Both the position numbers and the translations under genes were made by a program. DNA of 64,000 bases from Isoptericola halotolerans (GTDB taxonomy: Bacteria; Actinomycetota; Actinomycetes; Actinomycetales; Cellulomonadaceae), in contig NZ_JABEZU010000001.1 of the NCBI RefSeq assembly GCF_013149785.1, positions 310,001 through 374,000 of the forward strand, written 5' to 3'. Below are positions 8,464 to 17,592 of the stretch, piece by piece. A model generated the notes under the pieces. The model saw only the letters and a program-made list of their open reading frames with translations, was not told the DNA's origin and ran no database searches. Each line of letters starts with the position of its first letter. Position 1 is the first letter of the stretch.

Positions 8464-9870
8464 ATGTTCCATCCATCCGGCGTGCGACGCCGATCCCGAC
8501 GTCCCGCTCCACGGCTCGTCGCCGGGGCCGCGGCCGCCGCCCTCGCCCTCGCGGGCTGCGCCGGTGCCGGTGCGGTGAGCGGGGACGGGGAGCAGATCGT
8601 CGTCGCCATCGTCTCGAACCCCCAGATGCAGGACGCGATCTCGTTGCAGGAGCACTTCCGCGCCGAGCACCCCGGCGTCGACGTCCGCTTCGTCAGCCTG
8701 CCGGAGAACGAGGCCCGGGCGAAGATCACCGCCTCCGTGGCCACCGGCGGCGGCGAGTTCGACGTCGTCATGATCTCCAACTACGAGACCCCCATGTGGG
8801 CGGAGAACGGGTGGATCGAGAACCTCCAGCCGTACGCCGACGCCACCGAGGGCTACGCGCCCGACGACTTCATCCCGAGCGTCCGCGAGGCGCTGTCGGT
8901 CGACGGTGACCTGTACTCGGTGCCCTTCTACGGGGAGTCGTCCTTCCTCGCCTACCGTCAGGACCTCTTCGACGAACGAGGTCTGGAGATGCCCGAGCGT
9001 CCCACCTGGGACGACGTCCGTGAGCTGGCCGCCGAGCTGCACGACCCCCAGCAGGACTTCTCGGGGGTGTGCCTGCGCGGCCTGGCCGGCTGGGGCGAGG
9101 TCATGGCCCCGATGGGGACGGTCATCAACACCTTCGGCGGGCGGTGGTTCGACGACGGGTGGAACGCGCGCCTCGACAGCCCGGAGGTGCGCGAGGCCGT
9201 GACCACCTATGTGGAGACGGTGCAGCAGTACGGCCAGCCCGGGGCGGCCACCTCCGGGTTCGGGGACTGCCTCACCCGGTTCGCCCAGGGCAACGCGGGG
9301 ATGTGGTACGACGCGACCTCCATGGTCTCCAGCGTCGAGGACCCGGCGTCCTCGAACGTCGCCGGCGACGTCGGTTACGCCCCCGCACCGGTCAGCGAGA
9401 CCCAGGCCGCCGGCTGGCTCTACTCCTGGTCGCTGGCGATCCCCTCGACGAGCGAGTCGAAGGACGCCGCCTGGGACTTCGTCTCCTGGATGACCGACCA
9501 GGACTACATCGAGCTCGTCGGCGAGGAGCTGGCCTGGGAGCGGGTCCCCCCGGGAAGCAGGCTGTCCACCTACGAGATCCCCGAGTACGCCGAGGTCTCG
9601 CAGGCCTACGCCGAGGCGACGCTGACGTCGATGGGCGAGGCGACCCAGGACAACACCATGACCGAGCCGGTGCCGTACCCCGGGATCCAGTTCGTGGGCA
9701 TCCCGGAGTTCCAGGATCTTGGCACCCGGGTCGGCCAGCAGATGTCGGCGGCGATCGCCGGGCAGCAGACCGTCGACGAGGCGCTCGAGCAGGCGCAGGC
9801 CTTCGCCGAGACCGTCGCCGCGACCTACCGGGCCGAGGCCGACGCCGCGTCCACCACCGGAGGTTCCTGA
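8464..9870 (+). CDS. smoE: polyol/sugar ABC transporter substrate-binding lipoprotein (SmoE-like)
   Basis: A 468-residue family 1 extracellular solute-binding protein. I prefer ATG 8464 because GTGAGGA lies 5 nt upstream; a GTG at 8452 would add four residues. The signal peptide has an Arg-rich n-region, a hydrophobic stretch and the lipobox LALAGC (Cys32), so the mature protein is a membrane-anchored lipoprotein. The body (VAIVSNPQMQDAI, GEFDVVMISNYETPMW) resembles SmoE/MtlE binding proteins for sorbitol and mannitol. First gene of a three-gene operon; its stop overlaps the next start. Confidence 0.88.
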   Translation: MFHPSGVRRRSRRPAPRLVAGAAAAALALAGCAGAGAVSGDGEQIVVAIVSNPQMQDAISLQEHFRAEHPGVDVRFVSLPENEARAKITASVATGGGEFDVVMISNYETPMWAENGWIENLQPYADATEGYAPDDFIPSVREALSVDGDLYSVPFYGESSFLAYRQDLFDERGLEMPERPTWDDVRELAAELHDPQQDFSGVCLRGLAGWGEVMAPMGTVINTFGGRWFDDGWNARLDSPEVREAVTTYVETVQQYGQPGAATSGFGDCLTRFAQGNAGMWYDATSMVSSVEDPASSNVAGDVGYAPAPVSETQAAGWLYSWSLAIPSTSESKDAAWDFVSWMTDQDYIELVGEELAWERVPPGSRLSTYEIPEYAEVSQAYAEATLTSMGEATQDNTMTEPVPYPGIQFVGIPEFQDLGTRVGQQMSAAIAGQQTVDEALEQAQAFAETVAATYRAEADAASTTGGS

Positions 9871-10826
9871 TGACCACGCTCACCACCCAGGCAGCGAGCG
9901 CGCGTCGCGCGCAGCAGCTGCGGGCCGCACGGGACAAGCACGAGCTGCCGCGCGCGGAGCGCTGGCGCCGCCGGGGCCCGCTGCTGCCGGCGCTCCTCTT
10001 CACCATCGTCGTCACGCAGATCCCGTTCCTGGTGACGATCTGGTACTCGCTGCACTCGCGCAACCTGCTGCGACCCGACTCCGACCTGTTCGTCGGCTTC
10101 GCCAACTACGGGGACATCGTCCGGGACTCGACGTTCCGCGGTGCCGCACTGAACTCGGTCGTCATCACCCTCGGGTGCGTGCTGGTCGCGATGGTCCTGG
10201 GCATCGTGCTCGCGCTGCTGCTCGACCGGCCGTTCCCTGGTCGGGGCGTGGCCCGCACGCTGCTCATCACACCGTTCCTCATCATGCCCGTCGCCAGCTC
10301 GGTGCTCTGGTCCATGGCGATGCTCAACCCGACCTACGGCCTGTTCAACTGGACGCTAGGCCTGGTGGGTATCGATCCCGTGGACTGGACGTCCACCTAC
10401 CCGATCGTCGCGATCCTCATGGCGCTCGTGTGGCAGTGGACGCCGTTCATGATGCTGCTCGTCCTCGCCGGCCTGCAGGCGCAGCCCAAGGACGTCCTGG
10501 AGGCGGCGTCGGTCGACGGCGCCGGGCCGTGGCGCACGTTCACCTGGATCACCATGCCGCACCTGCGCCGCTACGTGGAGCTGGGCGTGCTGCTCGGGAT
10601 CATCTACGTCGTCAACACCTTCGACCAGATCTACCTCATGACGGCCGGCGGTCCCGGCACGGCGAGCGCCAACCTGCCCTTCTACATCTATCAGCGAGCC
10701 TTCCTCGGGTTCGACATCGGGCAGGCCGCCGCGATGGGCGTGGTCGTCGTGATCGCCACGATCTTCGTCGCGATGGCCGCGTTGCGCCTCATCTTCCGCA
10801 GCTTCGACGTCAAGGAGCACTCATGA
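9870..10826 (+). CDS. smoF: polyol/sugar ABC transporter permease (SmoF-like)
   Basis: A 318-residue inner-membrane permease with six predicted transmembrane helices. Its ATG at 9870 uses the last base of the upstream stop (TGATG). The EAA loop that contacts the ATPase is visible as EAASVDGAGPWRTF. It belongs to the MalF/UgpA type of carbohydrate permease and pairs with the next gene. No ATPase is encoded in this operon, so a shared MsiK/MsmX-type ATPase encoded elsewhere is probably used, as is common in actinobacteria. Confidence 0.9.
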   Translation: MTTLTTQAASARRAQQLRAARDKHELPRAERWRRRGPLLPALLFTIVVTQIPFLVTIWYSLHSRNLLRPDSDLFVGFANYGDIVRDSTFRGAALNSVVITLGCVLVAMVLGIVLALLLDRPFPGRGVARTLLITPFLIMPVASSVLWSMAMLNPTYGLFNWTLGLVGIDPVDWTSTYPIVAILMALVWQWTPFMMLLVLAGLQAQPKDVLEAASVDGAGPWRTFTWITMPHLRRYVELGVLLGIIYVVNTFDQIYLMTAGGPGTASANLPFYIYQRAFLGFDIGQAAAMGVVVVIATIFVAMAALRLIFRSFDVKEHS

Positions 10827-11698
10827 CCACCACCGCACCGGCCACGACCTCGTCGCGGCCCGCCGCGCCCGGTGGTGCGCCGCGGTCGCGCCGCCGTTCC
10901 ACGGGCACGCTCCTGACCGCCCTCACCTGGATCCTCGCCGTCGGGTTCTTCTTCCCGGTCGCCTGGATGGCGATGACGGCGTTCAAGCAGGAGAGCCAGG
11001 CGTCGTCGAACCCGCCCACCTTCTTCTTCGAGCCCACGCTCGACCAGTTCCGTGCGGTGATCGGCGAGTCCGGCACCTACGTGGCGAACTCGCTCATCGC
11101 GACCGGGTTCTCGACGGTGCTGGTGCTGCTCCTCGGGATCCCGGCGGCCTACGCCCTGTCGATCCGCCCGGTGGAGAAGGTCGGCGACGTGCTGTTCTTC
11201 TTCATCTCGACCAAGATGCTGCCGGTCGTGGCGGTGATCGTGCCGATCTACGTCATCGCGGGCCAGCTGAAGGTGCTCGACAACATCTGGACCCTCGTGG
11301 TGCTCTACACGGCGATGAACCTGCCGATCGCCGTGTGGATGATGCGCTCGTTCCTCCAGGAGGTGCCCGCCGAGGTCCTCGAGGCGGCGTCGGTGGACGG
11401 CGCCGGCCTGCTGCGGACCATGCGGTCCGTGCTGCTGCCGATGGTCGCACCGGGCATCGCCGCGACCGCGCTCATCTGTGTGATCTTCGCGTGGAACGAG
11501 TTCTTCTTCGCGCTCAACCTCACGGCGTCGCAGGCGGCGACGGTGCCGATCTTCATCGTCTCGACGATGACGAGCGAGGGGCTGTTCCTCGCCCGGCTCT
11601 GCGCCGCGGCCCTCCTGGCGTCGCTGCCGGTGATCCTCGCGGGATGGATCGCGCAGAAGCAGCTCGTGCGCGGTCTGTCGATGGGCGCCATCAAGTAG
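10823..11698 (+). CDS. smoG: polyol/sugar ABC transporter permease (SmoG-like)
   Basis: A 291-residue MalG/UgpE-type permease whose ATG (10823) overlaps the previous stop in an ATGA junction. Six hydrophobic segments and the EAA loop EAASVDGAGLLRTM are present, and the C-terminus ends in the typical GLSMGAIK. It forms the heterodimeric channel with the preceding permease. Its last 8 bp overlap the end of the convergent TetR gene, so transcription of the two genes could interfere. Confidence 0.9.
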   Translation: MTTTAPATTSSRPAAPGGAPRSRRRSTGTLLTALTWILAVGFFFPVAWMAMTAFKQESQASSNPPTFFFEPTLDQFRAVIGESGTYVANSLIATGFSTVLVLLLGIPAAYALSIRPVEKVGDVLFFFISTKMLPVVAVIVPIYVIAGQLKVLDNIWTLVVLYTAMNLPIAVWMMRSFLQEVPAEVLEAASVDGAGLLRTMRSVLLPMVAPGIAATALICVIFAWNEFFFALNLTASQAATVPIFIVSTMTSEGLFLARLCAAALLASLPVILAGWIAQKQLVRGLSMGAIK

Positions 11699-12359
11699 CG
11701 GGGCGGGGCTCCGGCGGGGCCAGCAGGAGGTCGACGAGGGCCTCGAGACGGCGGTCGGGCGGCGCCGCCCGGTCGCCGGACCGGTCGTCCAGCAGCGCGG
11801 CCCGGCTCGCGGCGTCCTCCGCGGACAGCAGGAGGTCGACGGCGGTCGGGGTGTCGATGACGAGCCGGAGCCCGAGGCTCGCGAGGATGCGGTCGAGCAC
11901 GGCGCCGACCTCGGCGCGGATGCGCCGGTGCTCGGTCAGGTAGAGCGTGGCGACGTCGGGCTCGCGCAGTGCCAGGAGCTCGAACTCGGCGGCCACCAGG
12001 CACCACTGCCGGCGGGCGCCGCCGTCGGGCCGGACGGCCGACATCACGGTGCCCAGCGCCGCGCGGAAGCCCTCCGGGGTGGTGAGGCTGTCGGCGTCGA
12101 TGGTCTCCACGACCTCTTCGAGCGTGCCGAGCTGGCGTTCCGCGTCGCGCTGCATGAGCGCGAGGAACAGCTCTTCCTTGGACGCGAAGTTGGAGTAGAA
12201 CGCTCCACGGGTGAAGCCGGCGGCCTCGCAGACCGCCTCGATGGACGTCGCCTGCATCCCGACCTCGGCGAAGACGTCGAGGGCCGCGTCGAGCAGGCGT
12301 TCCCGGGTGCGCTCGCGGCGGGGGGAGCGCACGGCGGCGGCGTGCTCGGCGGTCGTCAC
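11691..12359 (-). CDS. TetR family repressor of the MMPL/YhgE operon
   Basis: A 222-residue TetR/AcrR protein from GTG 12359, preceded by AGGAGCC. The helix-turn-helix (residues ~16-62) reads RERLLDAALDVFAEVG then AAGFTRGAFYSNFASKEEL. The C-terminal ligand domain is not assigned to a known ligand. It is divergent from the MMPL transporter, and the intergenic region carries two copies of a 13-bp palindrome (12408-12420, 12425-12437) that are very likely its operators. It thus probably represses itself and the export operon until a ligand, perhaps a toxic lipid or drug, releases it. Confidence 0.92.
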   Translation of the reverse strand: MTTAEHAAAVRSPRRERTRERLLDAALDVFAEVGMQATSIEAVCEAAGFTRGAFYSNFASKEELFLALMQRDAERQLGTLEEVVETIDADSLTTPEGFRAALGTVMSAVRPDGGARRQWCLVAAEFELLALREPDVATLYLTEHRRIRAEVGAVLDRILASLGLRLVIDTPTAVDLLLSAEDAASRAALLDDRSGDRAAPPDRRLEALVDLLLAPPEPRPAT

Positions 12360-12404
12360 GGCAGGGCTCCTCGGTCGGGTGGTGGACCGTGCTGGTCAAG
12401 ACAG

Positions 12405-12440
12405 CACTGTATCGGATACATTCCTGTATCGGATACAGTG
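12405..12440. promoter_or_regulatory. double TetR operator between TetR and MMPL genes
   Basis: TGTATCGGATACA occurs at 12408-12420 and again at 12425-12437, 17 bp apart. Each is a 6-bp inverted repeat around one central base, and together with flanking CAC/GTG they form a nearly symmetrical 36-bp block. A further half-site (GTATCG) lies at 12443-12448. The arrangement is typical of a TetR dimer-pair operator controlling divergent genes. Confidence 0.8.
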
Positions 12441-12497
12441 CCGTATCGAAGTGCTGCCTCGATCGTCCACCCGCCACACGCTGCCCGGGAGCCACCT

Positions 12498-15368
12498 GTG
12501 TCCTCCGTCCTGTACTCGCTCGGTCGCTGGGCCGTGGACGCACGCCGTCTCGTCGTCGCCGCCTGGGTCGGCCTGCTCGTCCTCACCGGCGCGGGCGGGG
12601 CCTTCGTGTTCCAGGGTTTCGACAACTCCATCACCATCCCCGGCACCGAGTCCCAGCAGGCGCTCGACCAGCTCTCGGCGACCTTCCCGGAGGTCAGCGG
12701 TGCCTCCGCCCAGGTGATCGTCGTCGCACCGGACGGGACCACGGTCGACGACGACGCCGTCCGCGGCCCGGTCGAGGACGCCGCGGACGAGATCGCCGAC
12801 CTGGACGAGGTCGCCGCCGTCGCCACGCCCTACGACGAGCAGGGTGCCTCCCCGGTCAACGACGACGAGAGCGCCGCGATCCTCTCCGTCCAGCTCGACG
12901 GCGACGCCTTCGCGATCAACGACACCACGAAGGACGCCCTCGCGGACATCACCGACGAGCTCGCGCAGGCGCTCCCGGCCGGCTCCCAGGCCGTGCTCGG
13001 GGGCCAGCTGTTCGCCAACGAGCTGCCGCACCTGAGCATCGTCGAGGTGGTCGGCGTCGTCGTCGCCCTCATCGTCCTGCTGTTCACCCTCGGCTCGTTC
13101 GTCGCCGCGGGGCTGCCGCTCGTCAACGCCCTGCTGGGTGTGGGCGTGTCCATGCTGCTGCTGCTCGCCGCCACCGTCTTCGGACCGATCAACTCGACCA
13201 CGCCGATGCTCGGGCTCATGCTCGGCCTCGCCGTCGGGATCGACTACGCGCTGTTCATCGTCTCGCGGCACCAGGAGCAGCTCCGTGACGGGGTCGAGGT
13301 GCGCGAGTCCGTCGCCCGCGCGACCGCCACGGCCGGGTCCGCCGTCGTCTTCGCCGGGCTGACCGTCATGATCGCGCTGGTCGGGCTCGGCGTCGCCGGC
13401 ATCCCGTTCCTGAGCGTCATGGGTGTGGCTGCAGCGGCCGCCGTCGGGATCGCCGTCCTGGTCTCCCTCACCCTGCTGCCGGCCCTGCTCGCCATGGCCG
13501 GTGACCGGCTGCGCCCGCGCCCGCCGAGGCGGCGTGGTGCCCGTCGAGCGCAGCGCGACCGCACCCCCGTGCCCGACCCCACCCACCACAACCGCTTCTT
13601 CGCCGGCTGGGTGCGGGGGGTGACGAAGCGGCCGATCGTGACGATCCTGCTCGTCGTCGTCGCCCTCGGTGCGCTCACCCTGCCCGCCACGAACCTGCGC
13701 CTGGCGCTGCCCGACGCCGGCTACCTGCCGGAGGACACCTCGGCGCGCCAGACGTACGACCTGGTCAGCGAGAACTTCGGGGAGGGCTTCAACGGCCCGC
13801 TCATCGTCACGGGCTCGATCATCACCAGCACCGACCCGCTCGGGCTCATGGACGACCTCGCCGCCGAGATCGAGGACCTGCCCGGCGTCGCCGACGTCCC
13901 GCTGGCCACCCCCAACCCGACGGCGGACACCGGCATCATCCAGGTGGTGCCCGAGGGTGCGCCGGACTCCGAGGAGACCAAGGCGCTCGTCGCGGAGATC
14001 CGCGGGCTGCACGACCACTTCCTCGACGAGTACGGGGTCGACCTCGCCGTCACGGGCTTCACCGCCGTCGGCATCGACGTCTCCGACAAGCTCGGTGACG
14101 CGCTGGTGCCCTTCGGGCTCGTCGTGGTGGGGCTGTCGCTGCTGCTGCTGACGATGGTCTTCCGGTCGGTCTGGGTGCCGGTCAAGGCGACGCTCGGCTA
14201 CCTGCTCAGCGTGGGTGCGGCCTTCGGCGCCGTGACGCTCGTCTTCGAGAACGGCCTGTTCGCCGACGCGATGAACGTGACCAAGCTCGGCCCGGTGATC
14301 AGCTTCATGCCGATCATCCTCATGGGCGTCCTCTTCGGGCTCGCCATGGACTACGAGGTGTTCCTCGTCTCGCGCATCCGCGAGGACTACGTGCACAACG
14401 GCGGCCGGGCACGCCAGGCGATCCTCACCGGCTTCCAGGGGTCGGCGAAGGTCGTCACCGCCGCCGCGATCATCATGTTCAGCGTCTTCGTGGCGTTCGT
14501 CCCCGAGGGGGACATGACGCTCAAACCCATCGCCCTCGGCCTTGCCGTCGGCGTGGCCGTGGATGCCTTCGTCGTGCGCATGGTCCTCGTGCCCGCCGTC
14601 CTGGCGCTGCTCGGCGACAAGGCGTGGTGGATGCCCCGCTGGCTCGACCGTGCCCTGCCGACGTTCGACGTCGAGGGCGAGGGCCTCGCGAAGGAGCTGC
14701 GTCTCACGTCGTGGCCGGGTGACCGCGCCGACGGCCGGGCCGACGCCGTCGCCGTCCGCGACCTCGAGGTCGCCGGCCCGCGCGGCCCCGGCCTGGGTGA
14801 GCCGCCGCTGGTCGGCCCGGTCAGCGTCCGCGTGCCCGACGGCGGCACGCTCGCCGTGCACGGCGACGTCGCCGCCCCGGTGAGCGCGTTCCTGCTGGCG
14901 GTCGCCGGGCGCCTCCACCCCGACGGCGGCGTCGCGAAGGTCGCTGGGCTCGTGCTGCCCGAGAGAGCGCCCGCCGTGCGCTCCCGCGTCGCCGTCGTGG
15001 ACGGGGTGTCGGAGGGCGGCGACCCCGCGGACGCCGTCACCACGGCCGTGCGCGAGGGCGCGAGCGTCGTCGTCGTCGACCGCACCGACGTCGTCGCCGA
15101 CCGCCCGGCCCGCGCGGCGCTCGCCACGGCGCTGGCCGAGGCGCACGCCGCGGGAGCGACGCTCCTGGTCGGGGCGACCGGGGTCGCCGCGACCGACCTG
15201 CTGCCACCCGGCGCGCCGGTGCTCGACGTCGGCGCCGGCTGGGGGGCGCACGCGACCCTGCACGGCGGTGACGTGCCGCCACCGGTGCCCGAGCACGACC
15301 TGACGGGCGACGCCCCACTCGTCACCGAGACCACCGAGACGTCCACCACCGAGGAGGTGCGGGCATGA
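12498..15368 (+). CDS. MMPL family (RND-type) transporter with a degenerate nucleotide-binding-like C-terminal domain
   Basis: A 956-residue protein from GTG 12498 (GGGAG upstream). Two MMPL repeats, each with an extracytoplasmic domain and a six-helix bundle, carry the proton-relay motifs GIDY (Asp249) and AMDY (Asp618). Proteins of this type export lipids, siderophores or drugs using the proton gradient. After about residue 735 the protein continues for ~220 residues that read like a decayed ABC ATPase: GGTLAVHGDVAAPVSAFLL where a Walker A should be, a RVAVVDG strand, and ASVVVVDRTDVV where a Walker B should be. The catalytic residues are missing. The stop overlaps the next gene (ATGA), so both are co-expressed under TetR control. 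Confidence 0.9.
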   Translation: MSSVLYSLGRWAVDARRLVVAAWVGLLVLTGAGGAFVFQGFDNSITIPGTESQQALDQLSATFPEVSGASAQVIVVAPDGTTVDDDAVRGPVEDAADEIADLDEVAAVATPYDEQGASPVNDDESAAILSVQLDGDAFAINDTTKDALADITDELAQALPAGSQAVLGGQLFANELPHLSIVEVVGVVVALIVLLFTLGSFVAAGLPLVNALLGVGVSMLLLLAATVFGPINSTTPMLGLMLGLAVGIDYALFIVSRHQEQLRDGVEVRESVARATATAGSAVVFAGLTVMIALVGLGVAGIPFLSVMGVAAAAAVGIAVLVSLTLLPALLAMAGDRLRPRPPRRRGARRAQRDRTPVPDPTHHNRFFAGWVRGVTKRPIVTILLVVVALGALTLPATNLRLALPDAGYLPEDTSARQTYDLVSENFGEGFNGPLIVTGSIITSTDPLGLMDDLAAEIEDLPGVADVPLATPNPTADTGIIQVVPEGAPDSEETKALVAEIRGLHDHFLDEYGVDLAVTGFTAVGIDVSDKLGDALVPFGLVVVGLSLLLLTMVFRSVWVPVKATLGYLLSVGAAFGAVTLVFENGLFADAMNVTKLGPVISFMPIILMGVLFGLAMDYEVFLVSRIREDYVHNGGRARQAILTGFQGSAKVVTAAAIIMFSVFVAFVPEGDMTLKPIALGLAVGVAVDAFVVRMVLVPAVLALLGDKAWWMPRWLDRALPTFDVEGEGLAKELRLTSWPGDRADGRADAVAVRDLEVAGPRGPGLGEPPLVGPVSVRVPDGGTLAVHGDVAAPVSAFLLAVAGRLHPDGGVAKVAGLVLPERAPAVRSRVAVVDGVSEGGDPADAVTTAVREGASVVVVDRTDVVADRPARAALATALAEAHAAGATLLVGATGVAATDLLPPGAPVLDVGAGWGAHATLHGGDVPPPVPEHDLTGDAPLVTETTETSTTEEVRA

Positions 15369-17590
15369 ACCGCGTCAGGCAGAACCCGTGGACGATCGCC
15401 CTCGTCGCCCTGCTTCCCGTGCTGGTGCTCGGCATCCTGCTGGCCGCGCTGTGGAACCCGATGGACCGCCTGGACACCGTCCCGGCCGCCATCGTCAACA
15501 ACGACGAGCCGGTCGAGGTCGACGGGCAGACCGCGCCCCTCGGGCGCCAGCTCGCCGCCGGCCTGGTGGAGGGCGCGGAGGACTCCGACGTCAACTACGA
15601 CTGGACCATCACGGACACCGAGCACGCGGCCGACGGGCTCGCCGACGGCACGTACGCGGCCGTCGTGACGATCCCCGAGAACTTCTCGGCCGCCGCGACG
15701 TCCTTCGGCTCCGAGGACGCCGCCGACGCCCGGCAGGCGACCATCGACATCGCCACGCCGCCCGGTGGCCGGGTGGTCGACGACGCGCTCGCGCGGATCG
15801 TCGCCACCACGGCGACCTCGGTGATGGGTGCGACCCTCACCGAGACCTACGTGGACAACGTGCTCATCGGCTTCAACGAGCTCTCCGACGGGATCGGCGA
15901 GGCGGCCGGTGGCGCCGGCGAGCTCGCCGACGGGGCCGGCGACGCGGCCGACGGCGCCGGAGAACTCTCCGACGGGGCGGGACAGCTCGCCGACGGCGCC
16001 ACCCAGCTCGCGGGAGGTGCGACCGAGGCCTCCTCCGGTGCGTCGCAGCTGGCGGACGGGGCCACCCAGCTCGCCGGGGGAGCGCGAGAGGCCGCCGACG
16101 GGGCGGGACAGCTCGCCGACGGCGCCGGGCAGCTCGAGGAAGCCTCCCGGGCGATCACCGGAGGCATCGAGGAGAGCGCCGACGGCGCGGCGGACCTGGC
16201 CACGGGCGGCTACGAGCTGGCCGACGGCGCCGACGAGGTGGCCGCCGGCGTGCGCGAGCTCGCCGACCAGGCCGCCGTGATCGACGACGAGCTGCCCGCG
16301 ACGGACGAGCTCCAGGCCGGTCTCGACGAGATCGGCGCCGAGCTGCCGACCGCGCTGGCGGACGTCGGTGAGGCGCTCGGCGCGGCCTGGATCATCCTCG
16401 GCTGCGACGTCGCCCCCGGCAGCGAGGACTGCGTGGGTCTCGCCGCGGTCCAGCAGACCCTGGGCTCCGTCGACGTCACGCAGGAGCTCGCCGAGGCCTC
16501 CGACGCGCTCGTCGGGGCCCGCGAGCAGCTCGGCACGCTCGCCGAGGGCACGTCCCAGCTCGCCGACGGCGCCGAGCAGGTCGCCAGCGGCACGCGCGGG
16601 ATCGCCGACGGCAACGCCGAGCTCGGCGACGGGCTCTACGCCCTGGCCGAGGGCAACCGGCAGGTCGCCGACGGCGTCGGTGGGCTCGCCGACGGCGCAT
16701 CGGAGCTGTCCGGCGGCGTCGCACAGCTCGGCACCGGCGCCGACGGGGTCGCGACCGGTGCGTCCGGCCTGGCCGACGGCGTGGGTCAGCTGGGGACGGG
16801 AGCGACCGAGCTCGCCACGGGCACCGGCGGACTGGCGGACGGCGCCGGGGAGCTCGCGGACGGCGTCGGCCAGCTGGCCGACGGCAGCGGTGACCTGGCC
16901 GACGGGCTCCAGGAGGCGGCGGACGGGATCCCGACCTACTCCGACGGGCAGCGGGAGAACCTCGCGACCGTCGTGTCGGACCCGGTCGGCGCCCCCGGGG
17001 TGGACGGCCTCTCGACCGGTGCGACCGGCCCGCTGTTCGCCGTCGTCGCCCTGTGGCTCGGCGCGCTCGGGCTGCTGACGATCTTCCCGCCGGTGGCGGC
17101 GCGAGCCCTCGGCTCGACCCGCTCCGCGCTGCGGCTGACGCTCGGGGCCTTGAGCCTGCCCGCCGGGGTCGGGGCGGGGACCGGTGCCGCGGTCGGGGCG
17201 ATCCTCGCCGGCGTCGAAGGGCTGTCACTCCTGGGCTGGATCGGCACGATCGTCCTCGGCGCGCTCGTCTCGGTGAGCTTCGTGGCCGTCCACCTCGGCT
17301 TCATCGCCTGGCTGGGCAACGTGGGGCGGGGGATCAGCCTGCTCGTCGTGGTGCTGATGATCGGCACCGGCGTCGTGGCGACGGTCCCCGCCGTGTTCGT
17401 GTCCCTGGCGGACGCCCTGCCGACCGGGGCGGCGCGCGACGCGTTCGCCGCCGCCGTCGTCCCCGAGGTCGGCGGGCTCGCCGGCGCGGTGACCGTGGTG
17501 GTGCTCTGGGGCCTCGTGGGGCTGGGCCTGGGTCTGGGCGCGGCGGTCCGCGCCCGCCGGACCCGGGTCGCGGCGCTGCTGCGAGCCTGA
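15365..17590 (+). CDS. YhgE/Pip domain membrane protein with long Ala/Gly/Asp repeat region
   Basis: A 741-residue protein of the YhgE/phage-infection-protein (Pip) family. One N-terminal transmembrane helix (residues ~11-31) is followed by VDTVPAAIVNND-like extracytoplasmic sequence. Residues ~180-525 consist of dozens of imperfect units of the form xLADGAxQLAxGA, predicted as a long helical rod. Five to six transmembrane helices end the protein (~545-735, ABC-2 permease-like). Pip homologues act as phage receptors or in type VII/lipoprotein transport contexts in Gram-positives; the role here is unknown. It overlaps and shares the TetR-controlled promoter of the MMPL gene, so the two may form one envelope export machine. 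Confidence 0.88.
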   Translation: MNRVRQNPWTIALVALLPVLVLGILLAALWNPMDRLDTVPAAIVNNDEPVEVDGQTAPLGRQLAAGLVEGAEDSDVNYDWTITDTEHAADGLADGTYAAVVTIPENFSAAATSFGSEDAADARQATIDIATPPGGRVVDDALARIVATTATSVMGATLTETYVDNVLIGFNELSDGIGEAAGGAGELADGAGDAADGAGELSDGAGQLADGATQLAGGATEASSGASQLADGATQLAGGAREAADGAGQLADGAGQLEEASRAITGGIEESADGAADLATGGYELADGADEVAAGVRELADQAAVIDDELPATDELQAGLDEIGAELPTALADVGEALGAAWIILGCDVAPGSEDCVGLAAVQQTLGSVDVTQELAEASDALVGAREQLGTLAEGTSQLADGAEQVASGTRGIADGNAELGDGLYALAEGNRQVADGVGGLADGASELSGGVAQLGTGADGVATGASGLADGVGQLGTGATELATGTGGLADGAGELADGVGQLADGSGDLADGLQEAADGIPTYSDGQRENLATVVSDPVGAPGVDGLSTGATGPLFAVVALWLGALGLLTIFPPVAARALGSTRSALRLTLGALSLPAGVGAGTGAAVGAILAGVEGLSLLGWIGTIVLGALVSVSFVAVHLGFIAWLGNVGRGISLLVVVLMIGTGVVATVPAVFVSLADALPTGAARDAFAAAVVPEVGGLAGAVTVVVLWGLVGLGLGLGAAVRARRTRVAALLRA

Positions 17591-17592
17591 CC

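Noticed and set aside
11928-12497. 190-residue N-terminal extension of the MMPL protein
   Set aside because: The open frame runs back through the TetR gene and the operators; GTG 12498 has a ribosome-binding site and the expected first transmembrane helix.
12396-15296. 966-residue open frame on the minus strand
   Set aside because: It is antisense to the MMPL transporter, has an Arg/Asp/Gly-biased composition typical of shadow frames in GC-rich DNA, and no family features.
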